DNA of 15,260 nt from assembly GCA_026707185.1 (NCBI GenBank), contig JAPOXI010000115.1, positions 1 to 15,260 of the forward strand, given 5' to 3'. The notes beneath the pieces were generated by a model, which saw only the letters and a program-made list of their open reading frames with translations, had not been told where the DNA came from and did not search any database. Below are positions 1-6,860 of the stretch, piece by piece (within the stretch, counting starts at the first letter, position 1; each line of letters starts with the position of its first letter). Origin of the DNA: Chloroflexota bacterium (GTDB lineage: Bacteria > Chloroflexota > UBA11872). The position numbers and the translations under genes are program-made.

Positions 1-1040
1 CCGGCCGCGAGGCACGAACGCTGGAGGATCTGCGGCGGCTGGCGGCCCGGGGCGGCCCGGAAAGCCGCCACCCGCGGCGCGCACGGGAACTGGCGCGCTG
101 GGCGTCGCGCAATCTGCCGCCGTCGCCGGGCGTCTACATCTTTCGAGACACGGCCGGCCGGCCGCTGTACGTCGGCAAGTCCACCTCGCTGCAGCGACGG
201 GTTCGCAGCCATTTCACCGACTCGGCCGGGTTCGTTCGGCGTCGTGACGGAATGCTGGAGCAGATCGACGCCATCGAGTGGGAACCGACGGGCTCGGAAC
301 TGCGCGCCCTGGTGCGCGAAGCCGAGCTGATCATCGCGCTCTCCCCCACGTACAACCGGAATCGCCGATGGCGAATTGGTCGGCGACTCGTACGGGTTGG
401 GCCGGCCGAATCCGCCGCAACTCATGCCGCCGCCGTTCCGCGTGACGACGGAGCCGACTACCTGGGACCGTTTCCGACCTCAAGGGACGCACGGCTGGCG
501 AGTGAAGCGGCGCGCCGGATCTTCGAGTTGCCGTCGCGACGGTCGGCCGACAAGCAGGTCCCCGCCTGGCGACGCGACGCGGCGGTTGCTTTCCTGGGTG
601 TGAGCCGCGAGGCGGCCCTGCGGATCGTGGACGTGGCCGAGGCAGAGGCTTCGGATCGAGAAGCCCTGGCACGCCGCATCCGGCGCGTGCGGGTGTTGCG
701 CCACCCGGTCCGCGGCGGCCTGGGCGCCGCGCCGATGCTGGCCATCACCGCCGGCACGACACCGGGCGATGCGGAGCTCGTTCGAATTGAGAACGGCGCT
801 ATTGCCGCGATCGAGTCCATCACCCGCCCCCGTCGTCCCACCGTACGCGCCGCCCTGCAACGACTTGGCAGCGCCGGCCCGTCGAGCTCCGACGGCAACG
901 ATTACGAACGACACATCGTGCTGGCCTGGCTGCACGCGCATGCCGACGACCCGGACGCCATAACGTGGGACTCGAACCTCTCGCGCGCATTCGTGGACCG
1001 CGTGTGGCGGCGAGTGCGTCAGGCGGCCATCGCCGGCTGA
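1..1040 (+). CDS. GIY-YIG nuclease-domain protein (UvrC-like; probable C-terminal part of a DnaQ-type exonuclease/GIY-YIG fusion), 5' end missing
   Basis: The reading frame is open from base 3 to the TGA at 1038-1040, so the gene starts before the window. The first ~35 residues form a basic, Arg-rich linker. They are followed by a clear GIY-YIG domain (about 114-360): the motif PGVYIFRD, then LYVGKSTSLQRRVRSHF, a later ELRALVREAELI helix with the expected Glu, and PTYNRNRRW. This is the fold that makes the 3' incision in UvrC and in Cho. A downstream LGPFPTSRDA stretch also resembles UvrC-type proteins. The C-terminal ~180 residues are Arg/Ala-rich and I do not recognise a domain there. The linker followed by GIY-YIG matches the second half of DEDD exonuclease-GIY-YIG fusions known in Actinobacteria and relatives. 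The exonuclease half is outside the window, so that part is inference. Role: probably DNA repair in the cytoplasm. An internal ATG at 252 would remove the catalytic motif and is not the true start. Confidence 0.85.
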   Translation, partial: GREARTLEDLRRLAARGGPESRHPRRARELARWASRNLPPSPGVYIFRDTAGRPLYVGKSTSLQRRVRSHFTDSAGFVRRRDGMLEQIDAIEWEPTGSELRALVREAELIIALSPTYNRNRRWRIGRRLVRVGPAESAATHAAAVPRDDGADYLGPFPTSRDARLASEAARRIFELPSRRSADKQVPAWRRDAAVAFLGVSREAALRIVDVAEAEASDREALARRIRRVRVLRHPVRGGLGAAPMLAITAGTTPGDAELVRIENGAIAAIESITRPRRPTVRAALQRLGSAGPSSSDGNDYERHIVLAWLHAHADDPDAITWDSNLSRAFVDRVWRRVRQAAIAG

Positions 1041-1104
1041 GGCGTTACGCCTCCACGCCGGGGTCCGCCGGCGAACGCTGGCAGCACAGCTGGCGGGCGG
1101 GTAC

Positions 1105-1178
1105 TGGAGGCGACGCTGGGAATCGAACCCAGGATAGGGGTTTTGCAGACCCCCGCCTTACCACTTGGCTACGTCGCC
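1105..1178 (-). tRNA. tRNA-Cys (GCA)
   Basis: On the minus strand the cloverleaf folds fully. The acceptor GGCGACG pairs with CGTCGCC, the D arm is GCC..GGC, and the anticodon stem GGGGT/ACCCC encloses the loop CTGCAAA, which gives anticodon GCA. The T arm is CTGGG-TTCGATT-CCCAG. The discriminator base is U73, the known cysteine identity base, and CCA is encoded directly after it (1105-1107). The body is 1109-1178. A TTGCTAG element lies just upstream. Confidence 0.96.
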
Positions 1179-1191
1179 CGGAAGCGTTCGG

Positions 1192-1202
1192 CACCTAGCA
1201 AA
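1192..1202 (-). promoter_or_regulatory. Possible extended -10 promoter element for tRNA-Cys
   Basis: The minus strand reads TTTGCTAGGTG, with a TG-N-TAGGTG arrangement 13 bases before the tRNA 5' end. The heptamer TTGCTAG recurs upstream of the tRNA-Arg and of the rmlB-like gene in this window. That recurrence is the main support, because no convincing -35 is visible. Confidence 0.35.
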
Positions 1203-1261
1203 GGATATCCAGAGCACCGCGCGGCGGCCAACACCCTGCGGAAGGGAGCCGAATGAGCCCG

Positions 1262-2488
1262 CTAGCCAACCGGGCCGCGCTGAACCACGCGCCATCTTTG
1301 ATCGGCGGTCCGCGCGAGGAAAAAGCCGACATCCTGGCTCAGCGGTCCGCGCTGAAGGGTCTCACCGTCCGCCCTCCGGCGAGTAGCCAGATTTCCAGAC
1401 TCGCGGACCAGAACTCCGGCATTCTCACCTTCAATTCTGGCGTCAATCACCTGAATCGAGACATCGCTTTCCAGGTACACCCCGTTGGCGCGCAACTGCT
1501 GCACCCGTGCTTCGATCTCCTGCGCCAGGGATTCGTCATACACCGAACGCAGCGCACTTGAGTCGAGCGACTGATAGGCCTCGAACTCCAGTCGGGCGGC
1601 CCGTACGGCCGTATCGGCCGCCTGATCCAGGCTGGCTGCCTCGGCATCTTGCCGGCCGCGGATCGTGGCGACGGCGAACAGTACGGCAAGCAATCCCGCC
1701 AGCATGAATCCAATCCGAAACCGGCGGAGCCGCCGCGCCTCCGCTTGTTCGAAGGCCTCGGTCTCGGCGAACGTCTGCTCGTGTGACTCGATGTTCGAAC
1801 GCAGGGTGGACTGTTCCGGCTCCGGTTCGCGCCGCCCTCCTAGGCCAACGTCCCAGATGTCTGGACTGTCGACGCGGCCAGCATCGTCAGGGTCGTGCGG
1901 CGACGGCATGTCGTCGACGTTTGACGGCAGCACCTCGCCGTCCTCCGGGCGAAACTCGGAATCGGGCTCGTCCGGCAAGTCGGCCGGAGGCGCCACGCGA
2001 AGCGAGATGAAGCGGCCGTGCGCGGCCTGCTCACCGTGTTTGAACCGCACGGCTTGCCCGAGCGTCCAGCGCCCTTCCAGGAGCAGCGTCAGGTCCCGAC
2101 CGTCCAGGAGGGCCAGCTTGTCGGCCCACTCGGCGTCGACCGCCATTTCCAGCGGGAAGCCCTGGACGACAATCAGGATGTCGACCTGGCGTTCGAGCGC
2201 CGCCTCGGCCAGCGCCGCCGGATCGTCACTGGCCCACCACACCGCGATCCGCCGACGCACGCGCTCCAGTCGGACGGCCCCGACGGCGTGGTCGGCTTCC
2301 GGCGTCAGCGGCTCCAGCGGTTGGGCGTCGGAGGCCAGGGCCAGCGCTTCAACCACGTTGGCCAGCTTCGGGAGGCGTTCGGCCTCGTCCGTCAGCGCCT
2401 CGTTGAAGAGTTCCGCGTGCGCGGCCAGAACGCGGCGCCTACGCGCACCCGCGTCGCCGCCCGCAGCCGCGTCACTCTGTGATGGCAT
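1262..2488 (-). CDS. Single-pass membrane protein of unknown function with a possible IMS/NTF2-like extracytoplasmic domain
   Basis: 408 residues, ATG start at 2486-2488, TAG at 1262-1264. I do not recognise the whole protein. Residues ~20-165 look like an alpha/beta domain with no obvious motif. Residues ~166-245 are acidic and low-complexity, and so probably a disordered linker. A basic patch RRLRRFR at 253-258 precedes one hydrophobic helix (about 258-277), which predicts an N-in, C-out topology. The last ~110 residues alternate helix and strand (LRSVYDESLAQEIEARVQQL, then GVYLESDVSIQVIDARI). This resembles the IMS/ARC6-like or NTF2-like domains found at the C-terminus of bacterial membrane proteins; that is inference from pattern only. 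It is last in the minus-strand PhyH-TlpA-CcdA series, 107 bases after ccdA, so co-transcription is uncertain. Confidence 0.8.
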   Translation of the reverse strand: MPSQSDAAAGGDAGARRRRVLAAHAELFNEALTDEAERLPKLANVVEALALASDAQPLEPLTPEADHAVGAVRLERVRRRIAVWWASDDPAALAEAALERQVDILIVVQGFPLEMAVDAEWADKLALLDGRDLTLLLEGRWTLGQAVRFKHGEQAAHGRFISLRVAPPADLPDEPDSEFRPEDGEVLPSNVDDMPSPHDPDDAGRVDSPDIWDVGLGGRREPEPEQSTLRSNIESHEQTFAETEAFEQAEARRLRRFRIGFMLAGLLAVLFAVATIRGRQDAEAASLDQAADTAVRAARLEFEAYQSLDSSALRSVYDESLAQEIEARVQQLRANGVYLESDVSIQVIDARIEGENAGVLVRESGNLATRRRADGETLQRGPLSQDVGFFLARTADQRWRVVQRGPVG

Positions 2489-2589
2489 GGAACTCAGGTT
2501 AAGACTCGACGCACCGCACGAACACGGTGGCCTCTCATTTCATCGTACGACAACCGGCCGCTGAACTCCTTGACGAAACCGCGGCACGG

Positions 2590-2608
2590 CCCCATCTAAC
2601 TGATGGGG
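2590..2608 (-). terminator. Stem-loop over the ccdA stop codon (weak terminator or processing signal)
   Basis: A perfect 7-bp inverted repeat (CCCCATC / GATGGGG) with a 5-base loop contains the ccdA TAG. No T-run follows on the minus strand, so it is not a classical Rho-independent terminator. It separates ccdA from the gene 107 bases downstream. Confidence 0.3.
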
Positions 2609-3324
2609 GGAACGCCCATTGGGACTTGTGAAGCTATCACCGGCATCAGATTGGTAAACACGATCACGCCTAGCGCGATCAGGAGCACTCCGCCGCCGGC
2701 GCTGGTGTATTGGAGTGCCCGCCCGTAGCGCCGCAGCAGCACGCGCGTCCAGCCGGAGAACGCGCCCGCCAGCACAAAGGGAAGCATGATTCCCAGCGAA
2801 TAGGCCGTGAGCAGCACGGCCCCGGTCGCGGCGGATGCGGTGGTAGCCGCCAGAACGAGGATGGCGCCCAGAATCGGCCCGACGCAGGGAATCCATCCGA
2901 CCGCAAACGTCCCGCCCACGATCAGGGAACCCGCATAGCTGAGACGCCGTGCGAAGCGGTCGTCCACCGTGAAGCCGCGTTCTAGGATCGGGACGCGCAG
3001 GAGACCGAGGGTCACGAGGCCGAAGCCGATGATCAGGAGGCCACCGATGCGGTTCAGCCAGACGGCCTGGTCCCCGGCGATGCTTGAGATGGCGCCAAGC
3101 GACGATCCCAACACCACGAAGACGGACGTGAAGCCCAAGGCAAAGAGGGCCACATTGAGCACGGTGGCCGCCTGCAATCGCCTTGAGCTTGCCGTACTTG
3201 GGTCGCTCAGCGTGAACCCCGCCAGGTAGGCGAGATAGGCCGGGACGAGCGCCAGCGTGCACGGCGCAATGAAGGACGCCACACCGGCGATGAACGCCAG
3301 TCCGACGTTGAGCGACTGATCCAC
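2596..3324 (-). CDS. ccdA: CcdA-family thiol:disulfide transmembrane electron carrier
   Basis: 242 residues; the start is a GTG at 3322-3324, 30 bases after the stop of the thioredoxin-like gene. Six hydrophobic helices are visible. The two family cysteines stand in their usual places: Cys22 in FIAPCTLALVP at the end of the first helix and Cys147 in GWIPCVGPILG. In CcdA/DsbD-type proteins this pair takes electrons from cytoplasmic thioredoxin and passes them across the membrane to an extracytoplasmic thioredoxin-like partner, for cytochrome c maturation or for repair of oxidised envelope proteins. The partner here is almost certainly the adjacent TlpA/DipZ-type protein, since the two are fused in mycobacterial DipZ. 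Length is typical of stand-alone CcdA. The Shine-Dalgarno signal before the GTG is poor, so translational coupling to the upstream gene is likely. Confidence 0.93.
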   Translation of the reverse strand: MDQSLNVGLAFIAGVASFIAPCTLALVPAYLAYLAGFTLSDPSTASSRRLQAATVLNVALFALGFTSVFVVLGSSLGAISSIAGDQAVWLNRIGGLLIIGFGLVTLGLLRVPILERGFTVDDRFARRLSYAGSLIVGGTFAVGWIPCVGPILGAILVLAATTASAATGAVLLTAYSLGIMLPFVLAGAFSGWTRVLLRRYGRALQYTSAGGGVLLIALGVIVFTNLMPVIASQVPMGVPPIS

Positions 3325-3354
3325 GCTACGTGCCCGGGATCCGCCGGCGGGACC

Positions 3355-4719
3355 CTACGACAGCGAGACGGTGTAAAGCGCCAACCCTGGTTGACTCACC
3401 GTGAATTGCAGCTCGCCCACGCTTTCCCCGGCGTTCCGCAAAATGTCGTAGAGACGGAACTGGTCGACGAGCAGGTGCGTTTGGCCGTCAGGCCCGGTCA
3501 GGACATCGCCACCCCGGCGGTCAGCCGGAATCGGCTCGCCATCGACCGTCACATTCACACGAAGCGGCGCGCCGCCGGACACACCGAAGCTCACCGAGAC
3601 GGCCTGGGCGTGAAACGGAACGCTGACGCTGGCCGTTTCGTCGGCTTGCGGCTGCGCCAGCGCGGCGTTGGCCACCCAATCCCAGCGCCCGTCCAGATAG
3701 AGGCGCTCGGCGTCGTGTGCGACATCGTCGGTAAACAGGCGCGCGCCATCATCAGGCGTACCCATGGGATTGCCCAGGTAGGAACCGAACGCGAAGCCGC
3801 TCCCCGCAAACAGCGATCGAGGTCCGATGGACGGTGAGGGGGTTGTCTTGTGCGGGATGGCGGCGCTTGAGAGCGGGATGTGCGAGAGCTCCGTTCCGCC
3901 TTCGGCGAGGAGCGCGCGGATTGCCTTTTCGGTCTCCTGGTAAGCGCCCTCGCCGATGTGGTGATAACGAATGTTCCCTTCCTGATCGATCAGGAACTTG
4001 TGCGGCCAGAAACGGTTCTTGTAGGCGCGCCAGGTCTTGTAGCCGTTGTCCATGGCCACCGGCCAGATCACGCCACGCGACGGTAGCGACTCACGAACAT
4101 TGGCCTCTTCGTACTCGTGATTGAACTCAGGCGTGTGCACGCCAACAATCACGAGCCCGTGCGGCGCGTAGGCGTCGTGCCAGGCGCGGACGTGGGGCAG
4201 CGTGCGGATGCAGTTAATGCAGCCGAATGTCCAAAAGTCGATAAGGACCGGGCGTCCGCGCAATGCGTCCATTGTCAGCACTTCGCTGTTGAGCCACGCG
4301 GTAATACCAGCGAATTCGGGCGCGGTGCCGATGACCGGCAACTCGGGGAGTTGCCCGACGACTACCTGCGGGGTTGGAGGCGGCGTGGGCGCGCTAGTGA
4401 CAGGTGCCGGCGCACTGGTTACAGCGGTAGGCGCACTGGTCGTCGCCGTCGGTGCGCTGGTGGCCGGCGCTGGCAGTGCGGCCGTTGGCGCACTGGTGGC
4501 AGCCGTGGTCGTACCGACGGTGACAGCGGGTGGACTCGCCGCGACTGTCGCCGCCACGACGGCCTGGGTTGGAGCGGCTGTCCGGGCTTCATCCGCGCCC
4601 GGCAGCCCAACGCCAACCGTCGGGTCGGGCGGCGATACCACGATCTCGATCAACGCAATGGCTCCAATCACCGCAACCACCACAAGGGCCAGCGCCGCGT
4701 AGCGCTGCCGGCTCGTCAT
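3355..4719 (-). CDS. Membrane-anchored TlpA/DipZ-type thioredoxin with C-terminal carbohydrate-binding-like domain
   Basis: 454 residues, ATG at 4717-4719 with AGGA upstream. Order: an N-terminal anchor helix (about 8-28); a Pro/Thr/Ser/Ala-rich linker (30-118) with a TSAPTAx heptad repeat; a thioredoxin-fold domain (about 120-272) with active site WTFGCINC (Cys167, Cys170), HTPEFNHEYE, and the cis-proline region FWPHKFLID; then a beta-rich C-terminal domain (about 300-454). The motifs WTFGCINCIRTLPHV and the beta-rich tail are the hallmarks of the extracytoplasmic half of DipZ, in which the tail is a carbohydrate-binding-module-like domain. The thioredoxin domain should face outward and accept electrons from CcdA, encoded 30 bases downstream. 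Its target protein is unknown. DipZ normally carries CcdA in the same polypeptide, so this is a split version with the gene order reversed. It follows the PhyH gene by 65 bases. Confidence 0.92.
   Translation of the reverse strand: MTSRQRYAALALVVVAVIGAIALIEIVVSPPDPTVGVGLPGADEARTAAPTQAVVAATVAASPPAVTVGTTTAATSAPTAALPAPATSAPTATTSAPTAVTSAPAPVTSAPTPPPTPQVVVGQLPELPVIGTAPEFAGITAWLNSEVLTMDALRGRPVLIDFWTFGCINCIRTLPHVRAWHDAYAPHGLVIVGVHTPEFNHEYEEANVRESLPSRGVIWPVAMDNGYKTWRAYKNRFWPHKFLIDQEGNIRYHHIGEGAYQETEKAIRALLAEGGTELSHIPLSSAAIPHKTTPSPSIGPRSLFAGSGFAFGSYLGNPMGTPDDGARLFTDDVAHDAERLYLDGRWDWVANAALAQPQADETASVSVPFHAQAVSVSFGVSGGAPLRVNVTVDGEPIPADRRGGDVLTGPDGQTHLLVDQFRLYDILRNAGESVGELQFTVSQPGLALYTVSLS
4384..4497 (-). 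repeat. 21-bp tandem repeat encoding the TSAPTA linker
   Basis: Residues 75-112 of the TlpA/DipZ-type protein contain TSAPT-type units. Those starting at residues 87, 94, 101 and 108 keep a strict 7-residue (21-bp) period, and one further unit at 75 is out of phase. On the plus strand the unit shows as variants of GGCGCACTGGT. It is a flexible extracytoplasmic spacer, likely to vary in copy number between strains. Confidence 0.8.
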
Positions 4720-4784
4720 TGGGTCGTCCTTGCCGAGCCGATGAACCGTTCCGACGGGCGAACGGGACTAGGACATCTCACGGA

Positions 4785-5555
4785 TCACGCCGCCCGATTC
4801 CGTTTCTGACCGCGCACCATCATCCCGTCGCGTCCCAGTCCCTGACCCGCGGTCTGAACGTTATCCGGGTCGCGGTAGCCGAATCGCACGAGACGCCGCC
4901 ACTGGTCGGTCCGGTTGGGCGCCGAGCCGTGGATGGTGTAGTAGCTGAAGAACACCACGTCCCCGGCGTCGGCCGGAACCGACACGGCGTCCTCAAGGCG
5001 GTATTCATCCGTCGGCAAGTGCGGGCTCGATTCGGGGCCTCGGATGTGCTGGAGCGGCCCCAGCTTGTGGCTCCCTTCAAGAAATTGTAGGCAGCCGTTC
5101 TGCTCGCTTGCCGTATCGATATGCACAATGGCGTCCACGTAGGCAGGACCCTCGTGCTCGTAGAACGGGTGGTCCTGGTGCATGGGGAACGGCGTGCCCA
5201 TGTCCGGAGCCTTGGCGTGCAGCGTGGTGTGATGCAATTCGACGTGCGGGCCGATCAGGTCGGCCACGGCGCCGGTGAGCCGGTCGTTGACGACGGCCCG
5301 CGCGAAGGCCTCGGAATAGTTCTGTAGCTCGTGCATGGCTGTGAGGCGAGCGCGCTCGTCTTCTTCAGCGGTCATGTAGGCCTTGCGCCAGGGCCCGCGC
5401 CAACCCGGGGTCTGCTGGGCCCATTCGAGCATGAGGCGCTCGAGTTCAACCGACTGAAACTCGACCTCGTCGGGAGCGAACACATCTCGAAGCCGCAGGT
5501 AGCCGCGCTCGTTGTAGAAGTCGACCTGATCCTCGGTCAGCGTGTGCAAGGCCAT
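4785..5555 (-). CDS. Phytanoyl-CoA dioxygenase (PhyH) family protein, copy 1
   Basis: 256 residues from the ATG at 5553-5555. A GTG three codons upstream (5562-5564) is in frame, but it lies inside the G-rich GGGGTGGGG that looks like the ribosome-binding site, so I chose the ATG. This is a Fe(II)/2-oxoglutarate-dependent oxygenase fold. The metal triad is His126-Gln-Asp128 (in FPMHQDHPFYEH) and His209 (YTIHGSAPN), with a 2-oxoglutarate-binding Arg in the following QWRRLVRFGY segment. These soluble enzymes hydroxylate organic substrates, coupling O2 and 2-oxoglutarate to succinate and CO2. The substrate cannot be read from sequence, and phytanoyl-CoA is only the family's namesake. It heads a minus-strand run with the TlpA- and CcdA-type genes and has a TATAAT box 30 bases upstream. 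Confidence 0.9.
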   Translation of the reverse strand: MALHTLTEDQVDFYNERGYLRLRDVFAPDEVEFQSVELERLMLEWAQQTPGWRGPWRKAYMTAEEDERARLTAMHELQNYSEAFARAVVNDRLTGAVADLIGPHVELHHTTLHAKAPDMGTPFPMHQDHPFYEHEGPAYVDAIVHIDTASEQNGCLQFLEGSHKLGPLQHIRGPESSPHLPTDEYRLEDAVSVPADAGDVVFFSYYTIHGSAPNRTDQWRRLVRFGYRDPDNVQTAGQGLGRDGMMVRGQKRNRAA

Positions 5556-5584
5556 GCGCCCCACCCCAGTCGGCCTGCCACCCG

Positions 5585-5590
5585 ATTATA
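5585..5590 (-). promoter_or_regulatory. Perfect -10 box (TATAAT) for the PhyH copy 1 transcript
   Basis: The minus strand reads CGATATAATCGG in otherwise GC-rich DNA, 30 bases before the ATG of the dioxygenase, inside the divergent spacer 5556-5653. No good -35 is visible 16-18 bases upstream, so an activator or alternative sigma factor is possible. Confidence 0.5.
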
Positions 5591-5653
5591 TCGAGGCGTG
5601 GTTTCGGGCCGTCTGGGTACCATGAGCCGCGCGCTTCGCCGCAAGGGGACGGA

Positions 5654-5938
5654 ATGTCGCCAGTTCGGCAGCAGATTCTGATTCTGCATCTCCAGTCGGG
5701 CGACCTGGGGTCGCCGACCGTCGCCTGGGCGCTCTACGACGGCGCGCTGCCGGCCGACGCCGTGCAGATGCAGACGGGCAGCGAGTACGAACCGCCGTAC
5801 GACTCCGTGCTGGCGGCCATGCGCGACGGCTGGCGCGTGTTCCAGGCCAGCCCCCAGCCGGAGCGAAGCGCGGCCACGGGTACCGGCCAACTTGCGAACG
5901 AGTTCTGGCTGGAGCGTAGCGTCGAAGTCGAGGGGTAG
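5654..5938 (+). CDS. Small conserved-looking hypothetical protein
   Basis: 94 residues, ATG at 5654 after a strong AAGGGGACGGA ribosome-binding site. The protein opens with ILILHLQSGDLGSPTVAWAL, and the central part reads YEPPYDSVLAAMRDGWRV. I cannot assign a function. The mixed alpha/beta pattern, clear ribosome-binding site and intact frame support a real gene. It lacks a signal peptide or membrane helix, so it is probably cytoplasmic. It is divergent from PhyH copy 1 and precedes PhyH copy 2 by 43 bases on the same strand, so the two may be co-transcribed. Confidence 0.72.
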   Translation: MSPVRQQILILHLQSGDLGSPTVAWALYDGALPADAVQMQTGSEYEPPYDSVLAAMRDGWRVFQASPQPERSAATGTGQLANEFWLERSVEVEG

Positions 5939-5944
5939 TCGCAG

Positions 5945-5963
5945 CCGGCGCTGCCCGCGCCGG
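5945..5963 (+). other. Short perfect hairpin between the small protein gene and PhyH copy 2
   Basis: CCGGCGC-TGCCC-GCGCCGG: 7-bp arms with a 5-base loop, 6 bases after the upstream stop and 18 bases before the PhyH ATG. No T-run follows. It could be an attenuator, an RNA-stability element, or simply GC-rich chance. Confidence 0.35.
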
Positions 5964-5981
5964 AATGGAAGGGGCCAAGGG

Positions 5982-6851
5982 ATGGCGATTGCAGAGACCG
6001 AGGTCGTACCGCAGACCGAACTCCTGGACGTGCACCAGATGGCGCGTTTCGTTATCGATGGCTTCATCGAGTTCGACGACCTGGTGCCGGACGAATTGAG
6101 CGAAGCCGTCTATGCCGATGAACTGGCATCGGTCAACGAGGACGGCCCCATACCGGAAGTGCGCTGGCACATCACCGACAACCCGCACGGCTTCTACGAA
6201 CGGTCCGCGGCCGTGCGCGCCGTGCACAACCTGCCGCGCGTGAAGGCGGTGTTGCAGAGCCTGCTGGGCCCCGGGCACGTGGCCAGCCACTCGGCGCTGC
6301 ACTGCACCGGTCCGCTGCAGGCGACGGCGCAGCAGTGGCACGTGGACGCCGGCGGACGTCGACAGGTCCGGCTACCGGGCGTTCATCCCTGGTCGTTCGA
6401 CATCCTCACGGCCTACTTCGCCCACGACACCCCGCACGAGATGGGCCCCACGCTGGTGCTGCCCGGTTCGCACATGCGCTCCGTGCTCGGTCCGGACGTG
6501 GCTCGCTACAAGAACATCGCCGGTCAGAAGCGCTTGTCCGGCAAAGCCGGGCGCATCGTGTTCATGCACGAGGCCCTCTGGCACTGCGCCCAGACCAACG
6601 AGATCGATCAGTGGCGGTTCATGTTCAAGATTCGCTACAACCCGCGGGTCCCGCAGCGCGGCATCTTCAACACCGACGGCTGGGACAGCGAGGAAATCCG
6701 GCGCTTCTTCCGCATGAACAAGAACACCCACAACCTCACCGGCGAATCCTCGGCCGCCGCCCAGGAACGCGCCGACTGGTGGCGCTATCTCTGCGGCGCC
6801 GACGAACTCGCCGACCCCAGCGGCACCGGGGCGCACGGGGACTACGCCTAG
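5982..6851 (+). CDS. Phytanoyl-CoA dioxygenase (PhyH) family protein, copy 2
   Basis: 289 residues. I chose the ATG at 5982, which has G/A-rich sequence (GGAAGGGGCCAAGGG) before it. The same frame is open to an ATG at 5892, but that would overlap the upstream gene and add an Arg/Ser-rich tail typical of non-coding frame. Metal ligands are His120-Val-Asp122 (QQWHVDAGG) and His201 (EALWHCAQTN), with Arg212 in QWRFMFKIRY as the expected 2-oxoglutarate anchor. The VLPGSH motif before the distal His is typical of the family. Substrate unknown. It is only distantly similar to copies 1 and 3, which suggests separate substrates and not a recent duplication. Convergent with the SUOX-like gene, with 9 bases between stops. 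Confidence 0.9.
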   Translation: MAIAETEVVPQTELLDVHQMARFVIDGFIEFDDLVPDELSEAVYADELASVNEDGPIPEVRWHITDNPHGFYERSAAVRAVHNLPRVKAVLQSLLGPGHVASHSALHCTGPLQATAQQWHVDAGGRRQVRLPGVHPWSFDILTAYFAHDTPHEMGPTLVLPGSHMRSVLGPDVARYKNIAGQKRLSGKAGRIVFMHEALWHCAQTNEIDQWRFMFKIRYNPRVPQRGIFNTDGWDSEEIRRFFRMNKNTHNLTGESSAAAQERADWWRYLCGADELADPSGTGAHGDYA

Positions 6852-6860
6852 ACCAGGAGC

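Noticed and set aside
1665..2564. Ser/Arg-rich 299-codon plus-strand frame
   Set aside because: Mirror frame of the minus-strand membrane protein, whose composition and helix pattern are protein-like.
5892..5981. N-terminal extension of PhyH copy 2 from the ATG at 5892
   Set aside because: It overlaps the upstream gene, is Arg/Ser-rich without structure, and the ATG at 5982 has a purine-rich leader.
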